The notes under the pieces were generated by a model. The model did no database searches and was not told the DNA's origin. It saw only the letters and a list, made by a program, of their open reading frames with translations. The translations under genes and the position numbers were made by a program. A stretch of DNA of 64,000 nucleotides from Caryophanales bacterium UBA6259 (lineage in GTDB: Bacteria > Bacillota > Bacilli > Tepidibacillales > Tepidibacillaceae): the NCBI GenBank assembly GCA_002441135.1, contig DJVJ01000018.1:90349-154348 (forward strand), given 5' to 3'. Shown one piece after another: positions 52,910 through 61,441 of the stretch; position 1 is the stretch's first letter, and each line of letters starts with the position of its first letter.

Positions 52910-53690
52910 AATCAATTGCTTCTTTTAGTTGTTGCATATCGATAATGGTATCCTTGCAGGGACCATTTGGACGCTGATTTGTTATAGCATAAACAGGAAT
53001 ATGGTTAGGTACATCTTTTATGCCTGCATATAAATCTCGTTCACAGGCAATAGCAATTATACCTTTTGGAGCTTTTTCCTTTAATACCTTTCTAGCTTGT
53101 GTTCCTCCAGCTACAACATGATACTGATAATCATGTTCTGTCATATATTGTCCAATCTCATTTCTAAGCTCCTTGGTTAAACAACGAGGGGCTAAAATAA
53201 CAATTTCACTTTTATCTTTTGGTTTACTATGGATTATTTTCGTCATTGAATTATTGATTTTAATCATTGAATGGATTAAATTATCTTGATTTATCCCTAG
53301 TCGAAGCCCGATATTTAATGTATTTTTCGCTAAAAATAAATTTGAAAACTTTTTTTCCTTTAGGTAAATAGCAAAAGGGCGTTTAAAAATGAGTGTAAGA
53401 ATAAATAAAAGATAGGTGATGAAAATATAAACTGCTGTCCCATTTAATATCCATTGAATCATCTGACGAAAAATTGGTTTTAAATATATAACTGATATCC
53501 CATTCAATAAATGACTTACATAAATTAAAGCACTAATATAGATTGTGTTTATGACAGTAAAAAAGCTTAAAAAAATTGAACTACGTGATATTACTTGTTC
53601 ATATTTATTGGTATCTAAGTCATTCCAATCTTTCCATTCATTTCCTAATTCTCGTTTTGATAAAATGGTTTTGCTTTGCTTTGATGACAT
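52884..53690 (-). CDS. Membrane protein with DUF116 domain
   Basis: 268 aa, the only well-supported minus-strand gene here. Two membrane helices (about 40-62 and 84-102), then a cytoplasmic DUF116 domain (about 120-262) with LAPRCLTKELRNEIGQ, VVAGGTQARKVLKEKAPKGI, IAIACERDLYAGI and TNQRPNGPCKDT. Cys170, Cys216 and Cys245 fall in conserved motifs and could bind metal or an Fe-S cluster (inference). AGGAGGAAAG before ATG. Not part of the B. subtilis ymf order. Function unknown. Confidence 0.88.
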   Translation of the reverse strand: MSSKQSKTILSKRELGNEWKDWNDLDTNKYEQVISRSSIFLSFFTVINTIYISALIYVSHLLNGISVIYLKPIFRQMIQWILNGTAVYIFITYLLFILTLIFKRPFAIYLKEKKFSNLFLAKNTLNIGLRLGINQDNLIHSMIKINNSMTKIIHSKPKDKSEIVILAPRCLTKELRNEIGQYMTEHDYQYHVVAGGTQARKVLKEKAPKGIIAIACERDLYAGIKDVPNHIPVYAITNQRPNGPCKDTIIDMQQLKEAIDFMTIRHPL

Positions 53691-53845
53691 AACTTTCCTC
53701 CTGAATTTTTTTCCATTATATGTATTTTGTGCGAAATGTTAGATTTTAATACATTTAAAATTTTTGTATAAAAGCACCAAACTTAACTCATATTACATTA
53801 TGAACGGATAATCTTATTCCGTAAAAAATTATAGGGAGGATTATT

Positions 53846-54097
53846 ATGTCTGTACTTGATAATTTTAATGATTGGAAAGGTTTTTTAAATCAACGTGTAG
53901 ACCAAGCGCAACAAATGGGAATGGATGATAAAACCGTTGCAAATCTTGCTTATCAAATTGGTGATTATTTAGCTGCTCAAGTAGATCCTAAAAATAATGA
54001 AGAGCGCTTACTAAAGGACCTATGGGAAGCAAGCAATGAAAGTCAACAGCAAGTTCTTGCTCAAGTAATGGTTAATTACGTAGATAAAAGACGATAA
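53846..54097 (+). CDS. ymfJ: YmfJ, DUF3243 family protein
   Basis: 83 aa: SVLDNFNDWKGFLNQRVDQA, then DKTVANLAYQIGDYLA and LKDLWEASNESQQQVLAQVM. Soluble, all-helical; family uncharacterised. Strong AGGGAGGA before ATG. Diverges from the DUF116 gene across a 155-base region with no clear promoter pair. A terminator follows. Confidence 0.93.
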   Translation: MSVLDNFNDWKGFLNQRVDQAQQMGMDDKTVANLAYQIGDYLAAQVDPKNNEERLLKDLWEASNESQQQVLAQVMVNYVDKRR

Positions 54098-54143
54098 TTA
54101 AGTAAAGAAAATGATTTAAGATTTACTGAATTTGATAGTATAT

Positions 54144-54172
54144 AAAAAGCCCCTTTTATAAGGGGTTTTTTA
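54144..54172 (+). terminator. Intrinsic terminator after ymfJ
   Basis: AAAAAGCCCCTT, loop TTAT, AAGGGGTTTTTT; stem of about 11 bp with a T run. Confidence 0.9.
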
Positions 54173-54311
54173 TATAGCATAAAAAGGATATAATTAAAGA
54201 ATATTCCATAAATATTAAAAAATTATTACAAATTATTTTTTTAAAAGGAATAATACATTTTGTGTCGAACTTTTATCTATTGATTTCAATATTGCGAAAG
54301 AGGTGATTTTT

Positions 54312-55091
54312 ATGTCCCAAGAGTATTTTCAATGGTATATGGAATATCAAATTCACAAAAATCGCCCTGGTTTATTAGGAGATATCTCGTCTATTTTGGG
54401 GATGATGTCTATTAATATTATTACCATTAATGGTGTAGATAATAGTAAGCGAGGCATGTTGTTATTAACAAATGATCAGGAAAAAGTAAATCTATTAGGC
54501 AAGGTCCTAAAAGATATTGATAATATTACCATTACGGCTTTTCGCCCTCCCACTCTTTTAGACCGTCTAGCTATTCGGCACGGGAAATATATTGATCGAG
54601 ATTTATGTGACAAAAAAACGTTTCGGTTTGTTAGAGATGAAATTGGCCTCCTTGTTGACTTTTTAAGTGAACTTTTCAAACGAGAAGGTCATCAAATGAT
54701 TGGAATCAGGGGTATGCCTAGAGTTGGTAAAACAGAGTCTGTGGTAGCAGGTAGTGTATCTGCTAATAAAAGATGGACATTTATTTCTTCTACTTTATTA
54801 AGACAAACGGTAAGAAATCAGCTAGCAGAAGACGAATTAAGTATGGATAATATTTATATTATTGATGGAATTGTTTCTACTTTGCGCGCAACTGAAAAAC
54901 ATCGTGAATTAATTAGAGATGTTTTACGGATGCCAGTTACCAAGGTTATAGAACATCCTGATATATTTGTAAGAGAAACTGAATTTGAATATGAAGATTT
55001 TGATTACATTATCGAACTTAGAAATGATGTAAATGAGGAAATCAATTATGACCTTATTCAAACTGGATTCTCTTCATTTGATATTAGCTAA
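54312..55091 (+). CDS. ymfK: YmfK, DUF3388 family protein
   Basis: 259 aa from ATG 54312 (AGAGGTGA at 54299-54306). The first 75 residues look like an ACT-type domain (YQIHKNRPGLLGDISSILGM). The rest has a P-loop-like segment GIRGMPRVGKTESVVAG and NIYIIDGIVSTLRATEK, suggesting nucleotide binding. Family is conserved in spore formers beside ymfJ and rodZ but uncharacterised. Confidence 0.9.
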   Translation: MSQEYFQWYMEYQIHKNRPGLLGDISSILGMMSINIITINGVDNSKRGMLLLTNDQEKVNLLGKVLKDIDNITITAFRPPTLLDRLAIRHGKYIDRDLCDKKTFRFVRDEIGLLVDFLSELFKREGHQMIGIRGMPRVGKTESVVAGSVSANKRWTFISSTLLRQTVRNQLAEDELSMDNIYIIDGIVSTLRATEKHRELIRDVLRMPVTKVIEHPDIFVRETEFEYEDFDYIIELRNDVNEEINYDLIQTGFSSFDIS

Positions 55092-55131
55092 AAAGATAAA
55101 ATTTAAGTTTATTAGGAGGTGAAAGTGTTTT

Positions 55132-56016
55132 ATGACAGTGACTGATATTGGAGCAGCTCTTAGAGAAAAACGGATGGAAAAAGGATATTCTATTGAGGAT
55201 ATTCAAGAAATTACGAAGATTAGAAAAAGGTATATTTTAGCTATTGAAGAAGGACGCCTAAATGAATTACCGGGTAAATTTTATGCTAAGGCTTTTATAA
55301 AAACCTATGCCGATGTAGTAGGTGTAGATGTAGACCAATTTGAACATTTACAAGATAGCTTTCCACAATCCGAATCAGAACATATCCCTGCTAGATCAAA
55401 CACTCATTCAATGGCTAAGCCTCCATCAAAGCTGGGAAAATGGTTTATGCTTTCCTTTGTATACATATTTATTGCAGTAATTTTATTATTAGTGTATATG
55501 TTTTGGGTAAATCAGACATCAGAGGATAGTAATAACTTACCGGGAGACAAAATGGAGGAAATACGAATTGAAACAACAGAACCACCTCCATCAAATCAGG
55601 ATTCTACTCAAGGAAATCAACAAGGGACAAAGGAAAATCCACAAAACGATTCTACTAAAGAAGAAAAGCCAACAATTGAGGTAACTAAAGTGGCTACTAC
55701 TCAATACAAAAATAGACCTTTAGATTCTTATGAAGTTGTTGCATCTAAAGATACAGAGGTTAAGGTTCAGATTAAATTTAATGATATTTGCTGGTATGAT
55801 CTTCGTGAAAATGGAGCAAATGGCAAACAGTTAGATACCAATACACTTAAAAAAGGTGAGCAAACAGAAACCTATGTTTTAAATAATCAGGTTTGGATTC
55901 ATTTCGGAAATGCTTCTGCTGCTGATATTTATATCAATGATAAAAAAATTCCTGCAGGAGTTGAAAGAGGACAACCTAAATATATCTCCATTACAAAAGT
56001 AATTGAAGAAAACTAA
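55132..56016 (+). CDS. rodZ: RodZ-like cell-shape protein (YmfM)
   Basis: 294 aa. N-terminal helix-turn-helix (about 4-68: IGAALREKRMEKGYSIEDIQ, then YAKAFIKTYADVVGVD), one membrane helix (about 103-124), a Gln/Asn/Pro/Thr-rich extracytoplasmic linker, and a C-terminal beta DUF4115 domain (about 205-290). RodZ links MreB to the wall machinery. AGGAGGTG ten bases before ATG. Confidence 0.92.
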   Translation: MTVTDIGAALREKRMEKGYSIEDIQEITKIRKRYILAIEEGRLNELPGKFYAKAFIKTYADVVGVDVDQFEHLQDSFPQSESEHIPARSNTHSMAKPPSKLGKWFMLSFVYIFIAVILLLVYMFWVNQTSEDSNNLPGDKMEEIRIETTEPPPSNQDSTQGNQQGTKENPQNDSTKEEKPTIEVTKVATTQYKNRPLDSYEVVASKDTEVKVQIKFNDICWYDLRENGANGKQLDTNTLKKGEQTETYVLNNQVWIHFGNASAADIYINDKKIPAGVERGQPKYISITKVIEEN

Positions 56017-56042
56017 AAGACTCTATTCTAGGGTCTTTTTCT
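56016..56042 (+). terminator. Intrinsic terminator after rodZ
   Basis: AAAGACTC pairs with GGGTCTTT (one G-U) followed by TTTCT; it begins at the rodZ stop codon. Confidence 0.75.
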
Positions 56043-56043
56043 A

Positions 56044-56072
56044 TTGAAACATTATTCTTCATATATTATACT
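56044..56072 (+). promoter_or_regulatory. Sigma-A promoter of rimO-pgsA
   Basis: TTGAAA (56044-56049), 17-base spacer, TATACT (56067-56072); start near 56079, 32 bases before rimO. Confidence 0.7.
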
Positions 56073-56110
56073 TGTGTGATGTTAGCTCTTAAAGAAAGTA
56101 GGTTATCATT

Positions 56111-57460
56111 ATGAAGAAACAAAATAAGAAAATTTCTTTTGTTACATTAGGCTGTGAAAAGAATTTAGTAGATACAGAAATAATGATGGGGCTTGTAGAA
56201 AAGGAAAATTATCAAATCACGGATAAAAAAGAAGAAGCAGATATCATTGTAATCAATACTTGTGGATTTATTGATGCTTCAAAAGAAGAATCAGTAAATA
56301 CTATTCTGGAAATAAATGATTATAAGCAAGGAAATTTAAAATCATTAATTGTTACGGGTTGTTTATCCCAAAGATATAAAGAAGAATTAATGAGAGAAAT
56401 CCCTGAGATTGATGGATTGATGGGAACAAATGATTTTGATAAAATTGTGTCATTAATTGAGGAAACTTTATTAGGAAAGAAACCGATTTATATGGGGAAT
56501 CCAATTTATTCCTATGAAGAAGTGGTACCAAGAAAGAGAAGCACTCCTTTTTATCATGCCTACATAAAAGTAGCAGAGGGCTGTGATAACAATTGTACTT
56601 TTTGTGTGATTCCGTCTATTCGTGGTAAATTCCGTAGTAGAGGAATACCTTCTATCGTTACAGAAGCAAAGGATTTAGTTGCTCAAGGAGTAAAAGAAAT
56701 TAGCATAATTGCACAAGACACTACTTTCTATGGAATGGACAAGTATGGTAAAATAATGTTGCCAGAATTAATTCGTGAACTATCTCAAATCGATGGCTTG
56801 CAATGGATTCGTCTCCATTATTTATATCCTGGTTATTTTACCGAAGAATTAATGGATGAAATGGCGAATAACCCAAAGGTATGTAAATATATTGATATGC
56901 CACTTCAGCATAGTGAAGATCATATCCTAAAGAAAATGTTAAGACCAGGTCGACAAGTCGATATTCGAAAACTTATTGAAAAAATAAGAAGCAAAATTCC
57001 TGATGTTGCTCTTAGAACATCTATCATTGTGGGATTCCCAGGTGAAGCAGAACAAGATTTTCAACAGCTACTTGACTTTATTGAGGAAATTAAGTTTGAT
57101 CGTCTAGGTGTCTTTACTTACTCTGAAGAAGAAGGATCACCAGCAGCAAGATTACCAGACCAAGTTCCACAAGAGGTTAAAGAGAAGAGATCAAATCAAT
57201 TAATGGAAGTTCAAAGAGAAATTGCCAAGGATAAAAATGCACGATTCGTTGATCAAATTATGGACGTATTACTTGAAAAATTTGACGAGGAAAATAAGGT
57301 GTATATTGGTCGAACACAATACGATGCTCCTGAAATTGATGGCGAGGTATTTGTTACAAATACAACGGGTAAGATTGGAGATATTATAAAAGTTAAGATT
57401 ACACATTCTTATGACTTTGACCTCGTAGGGGAGGGAATTGAAGGTGAATCTTCCAAATAA
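56111..57460 (+). CDS. rimO: Ribosomal protein S12 methylthiotransferase RimO
   Basis: 449 aa radical-SAM methylthiotransferase that modifies Asp of S12. N-terminal UPF0004 domain with three cluster cysteines (TLGCEKNLVDTE, INTCGFIDASKEE, TGCLSQRY), radical-SAM CDNNCTFC with FRSRGIPSIV, and a C-terminal TRAM domain (about 375-445). RimO rather than MiaB or MtaB is preferred from GCEKNLVDTEIM and MPLQHSEDHILKKM. Overlaps pgsA by 17 bases. Confidence 0.94.
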   Translation: MKKQNKKISFVTLGCEKNLVDTEIMMGLVEKENYQITDKKEEADIIVINTCGFIDASKEESVNTILEINDYKQGNLKSLIVTGCLSQRYKEELMREIPEIDGLMGTNDFDKIVSLIEETLLGKKPIYMGNPIYSYEEVVPRKRSTPFYHAYIKVAEGCDNNCTFCVIPSIRGKFRSRGIPSIVTEAKDLVAQGVKEISIIAQDTTFYGMDKYGKIMLPELIRELSQIDGLQWIRLHYLYPGYFTEELMDEMANNPKVCKYIDMPLQHSEDHILKKMLRPGRQVDIRKLIEKIRSKIPDVALRTSIIVGFPGEAEQDFQQLLDFIEEIKFDRLGVFTYSEEEGSPAARLPDQVPQEVKEKRSNQLMEVQREIAKDKNARFVDQIMDVLLEKFDEENKVYIGRTQYDAPEIDGEVFVTNTTGKIGDIIKVKITHSYDFDLVGEGIEGESSK

Positions 57461-58019
57461 GATCACTTTAGCAAGAATTTTTTTAGTACCGATTATTATG
57501 GTTTTTTTATTGATTAAGTTTGATTTAGGATCTATATCGATTGCTGGTGAAAAAACCACATATAGTGAATTAATCGCGACCATTATTTTTATTATTGCTG
57601 CTAGCACAGACGGACTTGATGGTTATATTGCTCGAAAGAAAAAGCTTGTAACCAATCTAGGAAAACTTCTTGACCCATTAGCTGATAAATTGTTAGTTTC
57701 TGCTGCATTAATTTCGTTAGTAGAAATGCAACGTTTAGGTGCGTGGATCGCGATTGTAATCATAACTAGAGAGTTTGCAGTTACTGGCCTTCGAATGATT
57801 GCTTCAGCGGACGGTGAAGTTATTGCAGCAAGTAAGCTAGGAAAGCTTAAAACGGTGACACAAATCGTAGCCATCGTCTTATTAATGCTTAATAATTTTC
57901 CATTTACCTATCTTCATATTCCAATGGCAACCATTGTTACATGGCTTGCAGTAATTATAACGATTTTTTCAGGTGTCGATTATTTTGTGAAAAACAAGCA
58001 TGTAATTAATTTAAAATAA
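57444..58019 (+). CDS. pgsA: CDP-diacylglycerol-glycerol-3-phosphate 3-phosphatidyltransferase
   Basis: Makes phosphatidylglycerol phosphate from CDP-DAG and G3P. 191 aa from GTG 57444 (GGAGGG eight bases upstream), giving the typical MNLPNKITLARIF; TTG 57438 is too close to the SD. CDP-alcohol transferase motif DGLDGYIARKKK, then LGKLLDPLADKLL. Four to six membrane helices. Uses the product of cdsA at 7579. Confidence 0.95.
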   Translation: MNLPNKITLARIFLVPIIMVFLLIKFDLGSISIAGEKTTYSELIATIIFIIAASTDGLDGYIARKKKLVTNLGKLLDPLADKLLVSAALISLVEMQRLGAWIAIVIITREFAVTGLRMIASADGEVIAASKLGKLKTVTQIVAIVLLMLNNFPFTYLHIPMATIVTWLAVIITIFSGVDYFVKNKHVINLK

Positions 58020-58025
58020 TGAATG

Positions 58026-58066
58026 AAGGATAATAGTAGCAGCATAGCTTATATTATCCTTTTTTA
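58026..58066 (+). terminator. Intrinsic terminator after pgsA
   Basis: AAGGATAATA (58026-58035) pairs with TATTATCCTT (58052-58061), then T residues. Confidence 0.85.
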
Positions 58067-58099
58067 CTTATAAGATTATTTGACGAGGAGGAATACACA

Positions 58100-59338
58100 A
58101 TGATTAAAAGTGAAATAATCGCTGTTGGTACAGAGTTATTATTAGGCCAAATCGCAAATACAAATGCTCAATTCATATCCCAACGACTTGCCGATATTGG
58201 AGTTCCAGTTTACTATCATCAGGTTGTGGGTGATAATGGGGATCGACTATATCAAGCTATACAGCTTGCGAGTCAGCGCTCGAATATGATTATTTTCACT
58301 GGAGGGCTTGGTCCAACACAGGATGATATAACAAAGGAAATTGCAGCAAGGTTTATGGATAAAAAAATTGTCCTTGATCAAGAATCTTATGATAAAATTA
58401 TTGCCTTTTTTAAAAACAGACACATACCGATGACTGAAAATAATAAACGACAAGCCTTAGTTATTGAAGGAAGTACTATTTTTCCAAATAACCATGGATT
58501 AGCACCTGGATTAGGGATTGAATCTGAAGGAATTTATTATGTATTCCTACCTGGGCCTCCGAAGGAAATGAAGCCGATGTTCACAGAGTATGCCCTTCCA
58601 TGGATTCAAGAAATATCTGGTGGAAATACCTTTTATTCGAAGGTCATGCGATTTGCGGGTATTGGAGAATCTGCCTTAGAAGAAAAAATTATCGATCTCA
58701 TTGAAAAACAAACTACTCCTACCATTGCACCGTTAGCTGGAGATGGAGAAGTAACACTTCGATTAACGGCACATGGATTATCAAAGGAAAAAGCAAAAGC
58801 TATGATTACCCCGGTTGAAACAGAAATACATCAAAGATTAAGGGAGTTTCATTTTGGGTATGGAGAGGATGAAATCGAAAAAGTCGTTCTTCAGCTCTTG
58901 AAAAAAGAAAACTTAACACTATCGGTTTCAGAAAGCTGCACAGGGGGTTTAATCGGAAGTAAGCTAACCTCACTTCCAGGAAGCTCAAGTGTTTATGCAG
59001 GAGGCATTATTTGTTATTCTAACGAAAGTAAGCACAAGCTCTTAAATGTTCCAAATGAAGTTCTACAAGAACAGGGGGCAGTTAGTATGGAGACTGCCCG
59101 AATTTTAGCTGACGAAACATTACGCCAATTCAATACAGATATTGCGATTTCAATCACTGGAATTACTGGACCTGATAGTGTTGAAGGAAAACCTATTGGA
59201 TTAGTTTATATGGGGATAGCAAGAAAAGAGCAAGATACCAAGGTTGAAGAACTACATTTTTCTGGTAGTAGAAACTTTATTCAACAGAGAATAAGTAAAC
59301 ACGTTTTTTATTCCTTATGGAAGATGATTATACTTTGA
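58100..59338 (+). CDS. cinA: CinA, competence/damage-inducible protein (NMN deamidase family)
   Basis: 412 aa. N-terminal MoaB/COG1058 domain (EIIAVGTELLLGQIANTNAQ, FTGGLGPTQDDITKE, LPGPPKEMKPMF) and C-terminal PncC nicotinamide-nucleotide amidohydrolase domain (LSVSESCTGGLIGSKLTSLP, SITGITGPDSVEGKPIGLVY). In Bacillus it precedes recA, as here. GAGGAGG before ATG. Confidence 0.95.
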   Translation: MIKSEIIAVGTELLLGQIANTNAQFISQRLADIGVPVYYHQVVGDNGDRLYQAIQLASQRSNMIIFTGGLGPTQDDITKEIAARFMDKKIVLDQESYDKIIAFFKNRHIPMTENNKRQALVIEGSTIFPNNHGLAPGLGIESEGIYYVFLPGPPKEMKPMFTEYALPWIQEISGGNTFYSKVMRFAGIGESALEEKIIDLIEKQTTPTIAPLAGDGEVTLRLTAHGLSKEKAKAMITPVETEIHQRLREFHFGYGEDEIEKVVLQLLKKENLTLSVSESCTGGLIGSKLTSLPGSSSVYAGGIICYSNESKHKLLNVPNEVLQEQGAVSMETARILADETLRQFNTDIAISITGITGPDSVEGKPIGLVYMGIARKEQDTKVEELHFSGSRNFIQQRISKHVFYSLWKMIIL

Positions 59339-59349
59339 ATAGCGAAAAG

Positions 59350-59363
59350 CGAATAAATGTTCG
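59350..59363 (+). promoter_or_regulatory. LexA (SOS) box upstream of recA
   Basis: CGAATAAATGTTCG matches the Bacillus LexA consensus CGAAC-N4-GTTCG with one change and the correct 4-base spacing. It lies about 80 bases before the recA start. Nearby -10 candidates are TAGAAT (59384-59389) and TATAAG (59394-59399); the -35 is unclear. Confidence 0.85.
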
Positions 59364-59441
59364 TAAAAAAGCTTGTATTTTTTTAGAATTCAGTATAAGA
59401 TTAAATCATAAATCTTAATGGGAAATAAGGGGAGATATATT

Positions 59442-60494
59442 GTGAGTGATCGTAAAGCAGCCCTTGAAATGGCATTACGTCAAATAGAAAAGCAATTTGG
59501 TAAAGGTTCAATAATGAAGCTAGGGGAAGCCCATGCTTTAACAAGAGTAGAAACAATATCTAGTGGTGCTCTTGCTTTAGATATTGCCTTAGGTGTTGGA
59601 GGATATCCTCGTGGAAGAATTATCGAGATTTTTGGACCAGAATCCTCAGGTAAGACCACTGTTGCATTACACGCAATTGCAGAGGTTCAAAAAGCAGGTG
59701 GTACCGCAGCATTTATTGACGCAGAGCATGCATTAGATCCCAAGTATGCTGGCAATTTAGGTGTTAATATTGATGAACTACTACTTTCACAACCAGATAC
59801 TGGAGAACAGGCCTTAGAAATTGCAGAGGCATTGGTTCGAAGTGGAGCAGTAGATATTCTTGTAATTGACTCTGTAGCAGCATTAGTACCTAAAGCTGAA
59901 ATTGAAGGGGAAATGGGAGACTCTCATGTAGGCTTGCAAGCTAGATTAATGTCACAAGCATTAAGAAAGCTTTCCGGTGCAATTAATAAATCTAAAACTA
60001 TTGCAATTTTTATCAACCAATTACGTGAAAAAGTTGGAGTTATGTTTGGAAATCCAGAAACTACACCTGGTGGTAGAGCGTTGAAATTCTATAGTAGTAT
60101 TCGTTTGGATGTTAGACGTGCTGAAACCTTAAAACAGGGTAATGATATGGTAGGTAGTCGAACAAAGATTAAAGTAGTAAAAAATAAAGTAGCGCCACCT
60201 TTTAAACAAGCAGATGTAGATATTATGTATGGCGAGGGAATATCTAGAGAAGGTAGTATTTTAGATATTGGTGCCGAATTAGATGTTGTATTAAAAAGTG
60301 GAGCATGGTATTCCTTTGAAAACGAACGCTTAGGTCAAGGTCGTGAAAATGCAAAACAATTTTTAAAGGAGCACCCTGAAATAGCTGAGTTAATTGAGAA
60401 GAAAATACGGGAGCATCATAGCTTAGGAGAGATAGTACCAAATCATTTTAGTGCAGAGAATGACAATGAAGATGATGGTTTATTTGAAGACTAG
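59442..60494 (+). CDS. recA: Recombinase RecA
   Basis: 350 aa from GTG 59442, which gives the normal MSDRKAALEMALRQIEKQFG and has GGGGAG upstream; the longer ATG frame at 59418 runs over the ribosome site. Walker A GPESSGKT (65-72), IDAEHALDPKYA, VIDSVAALVPKAEIEG, and L2 loop GNPETTPGGRAL. Strand exchange and LexA/SOS activation. C-terminus acidic, as usual. Confidence 0.98.
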   Translation: MSDRKAALEMALRQIEKQFGKGSIMKLGEAHALTRVETISSGALALDIALGVGGYPRGRIIEIFGPESSGKTTVALHAIAEVQKAGGTAAFIDAEHALDPKYAGNLGVNIDELLLSQPDTGEQALEIAEALVRSGAVDILVIDSVAALVPKAEIEGEMGDSHVGLQARLMSQALRKLSGAINKSKTIAIFINQLREKVGVMFGNPETTPGGRALKFYSSIRLDVRRAETLKQGNDMVGSRTKIKVVKNKVAPPFKQADVDIMYGEGISREGSILDIGAELDVVLKSGAWYSFENERLGQGRENAKQFLKEHPEIAELIEKKIREHHSLGEIVPNHFSAENDNEDDGLFED

Positions 60495-60504
60495 ATAGTA
60501 CAAT

Positions 60505-60529
60505 GCACCTTTTTATAAAGGTGCTTTTT
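60505..60529 (+). terminator. Intrinsic terminator after recA
   Basis: GCACCTTT, loop TTAT, AAAGGTGC and T5; separates recA from recX, so recX is probably read at a lower level by readthrough. Confidence 0.9.
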
Positions 60530-60568
60530 ATATAGTTAACGGATTTTTACTTAAAAGTTGGTGTGAAA

Positions 60569-61228
60569 ATGACTAATGAAAAAAAAGTAATCACTTTGGT
60601 AGAGCAACAAAAAGGGAACAAAAAAAGATTTAACATTTATCTTAATGAGGAATACGCGTTTGCTGTTCATGAAGATGTACTTGTTTCATTTCATTTATAT
60701 AAAGGAAAAGAAATAGAACATCATGAAATGGAATTGATTTGTAGCACTGAGGAGGAAAATAAGGCATGGCAAAAAGCCTTACGCTATATTAACTATAAAT
60801 GGAGGACAGAGTCAGAGGTACGTAATCATTTACTTCAATTAGATTATGAGCCATTATTAGTGAGCAATATCATCCAAAGGCTAAAGAAAATGGAATTTAT
60901 AAATGACCAGCAATATGCGACAAGTTATATTGAACAGCGTATTCGTCATAAACCAAGAGGAAAGAAAATGATGGAATACGAATTAAAGAAAAAAGGGGTA
61001 AATAGCTCTGATATAGAATCAGGCTTACAAAATATCAGTCAGGAAATAGAGTTTCAAATGGCCTTTGAGCTATTGCACAAAAGACTTCATCGATATCGAG
61101 ATGAGGAATGGAAAAGGGCAAAACAGAAAATGGGATTATATTTGCAAAACAAAGGTTTTAATATGGAAATCATTCATCGTGTATTAGAATATTATAAAGA
61201 AAATATTTTGGGTAATAATGATTTATAG
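60569..61228 (+). CDS. recX: Regulatory protein RecX
   Basis: 219 aa from ATG 60569 (GGTG upstream; GTG 60563 also in frame). Three-helix RecX repeats: YINYKWRTESEVRNHLLQLDY, FINDQQYATSYIEQRIRHKP, and GKKMMEYELKKKGVNSSDIE. Modulates RecA filaments. Located directly after recA, which is common in bacteria but not the B. subtilis position. Confidence 0.92.
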   Translation: MTNEKKVITLVEQQKGNKKRFNIYLNEEYAFAVHEDVLVSFHLYKGKEIEHHEMELICSTEEENKAWQKALRYINYKWRTESEVRNHLLQLDYEPLLVSNIIQRLKKMEFINDQQYATSYIEQRIRHKPRGKKMMEYELKKKGVNSSDIESGLQNISQEIEFQMAFELLHKRLHRYRDEEWKRAKQKMGLYLQNKGFNMEIIHRVLEYYKENILGNNDL

Positions 61229-61247
61229 TCACAAAAATCGGTATATC

Positions 61248-61276
61248 TTGACAACCTTAGTTGTGAATAATAAAAT
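61248..61276 (+). promoter_or_regulatory. Sigma-A promoter of rny
   Basis: Consensus TTGACA (61248-61253), 17-base spacer, TAAAAT (61271-61276). The transcript would have an AT-rich leader of about 160 bases in which I see no strong structure. Confidence 0.8.
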
Positions 61277-61441
61277 TGAGATGCATATTTATTTATTTAA
61301 ACTATTCTTTTCTTAATTCAAACATGTAAATCATGGAAAATTAGGGATTTAAAAGTGTTCTGGATAACTGAGAATTGTAAAATGAAATGATGATGAGTTT
61401 TATGGAAAAAGGTTTATAGGTAAGCAAAGGGAGGTGAAGAT

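Noticed and set aside
58026..58066. Possible fifth copy of the dispersed repeat (AGCAGCATAGCTT inside the pgsA terminator loop)
   Set aside because: Only about a dozen bases resemble the repeat, and neither hairpin is shared.
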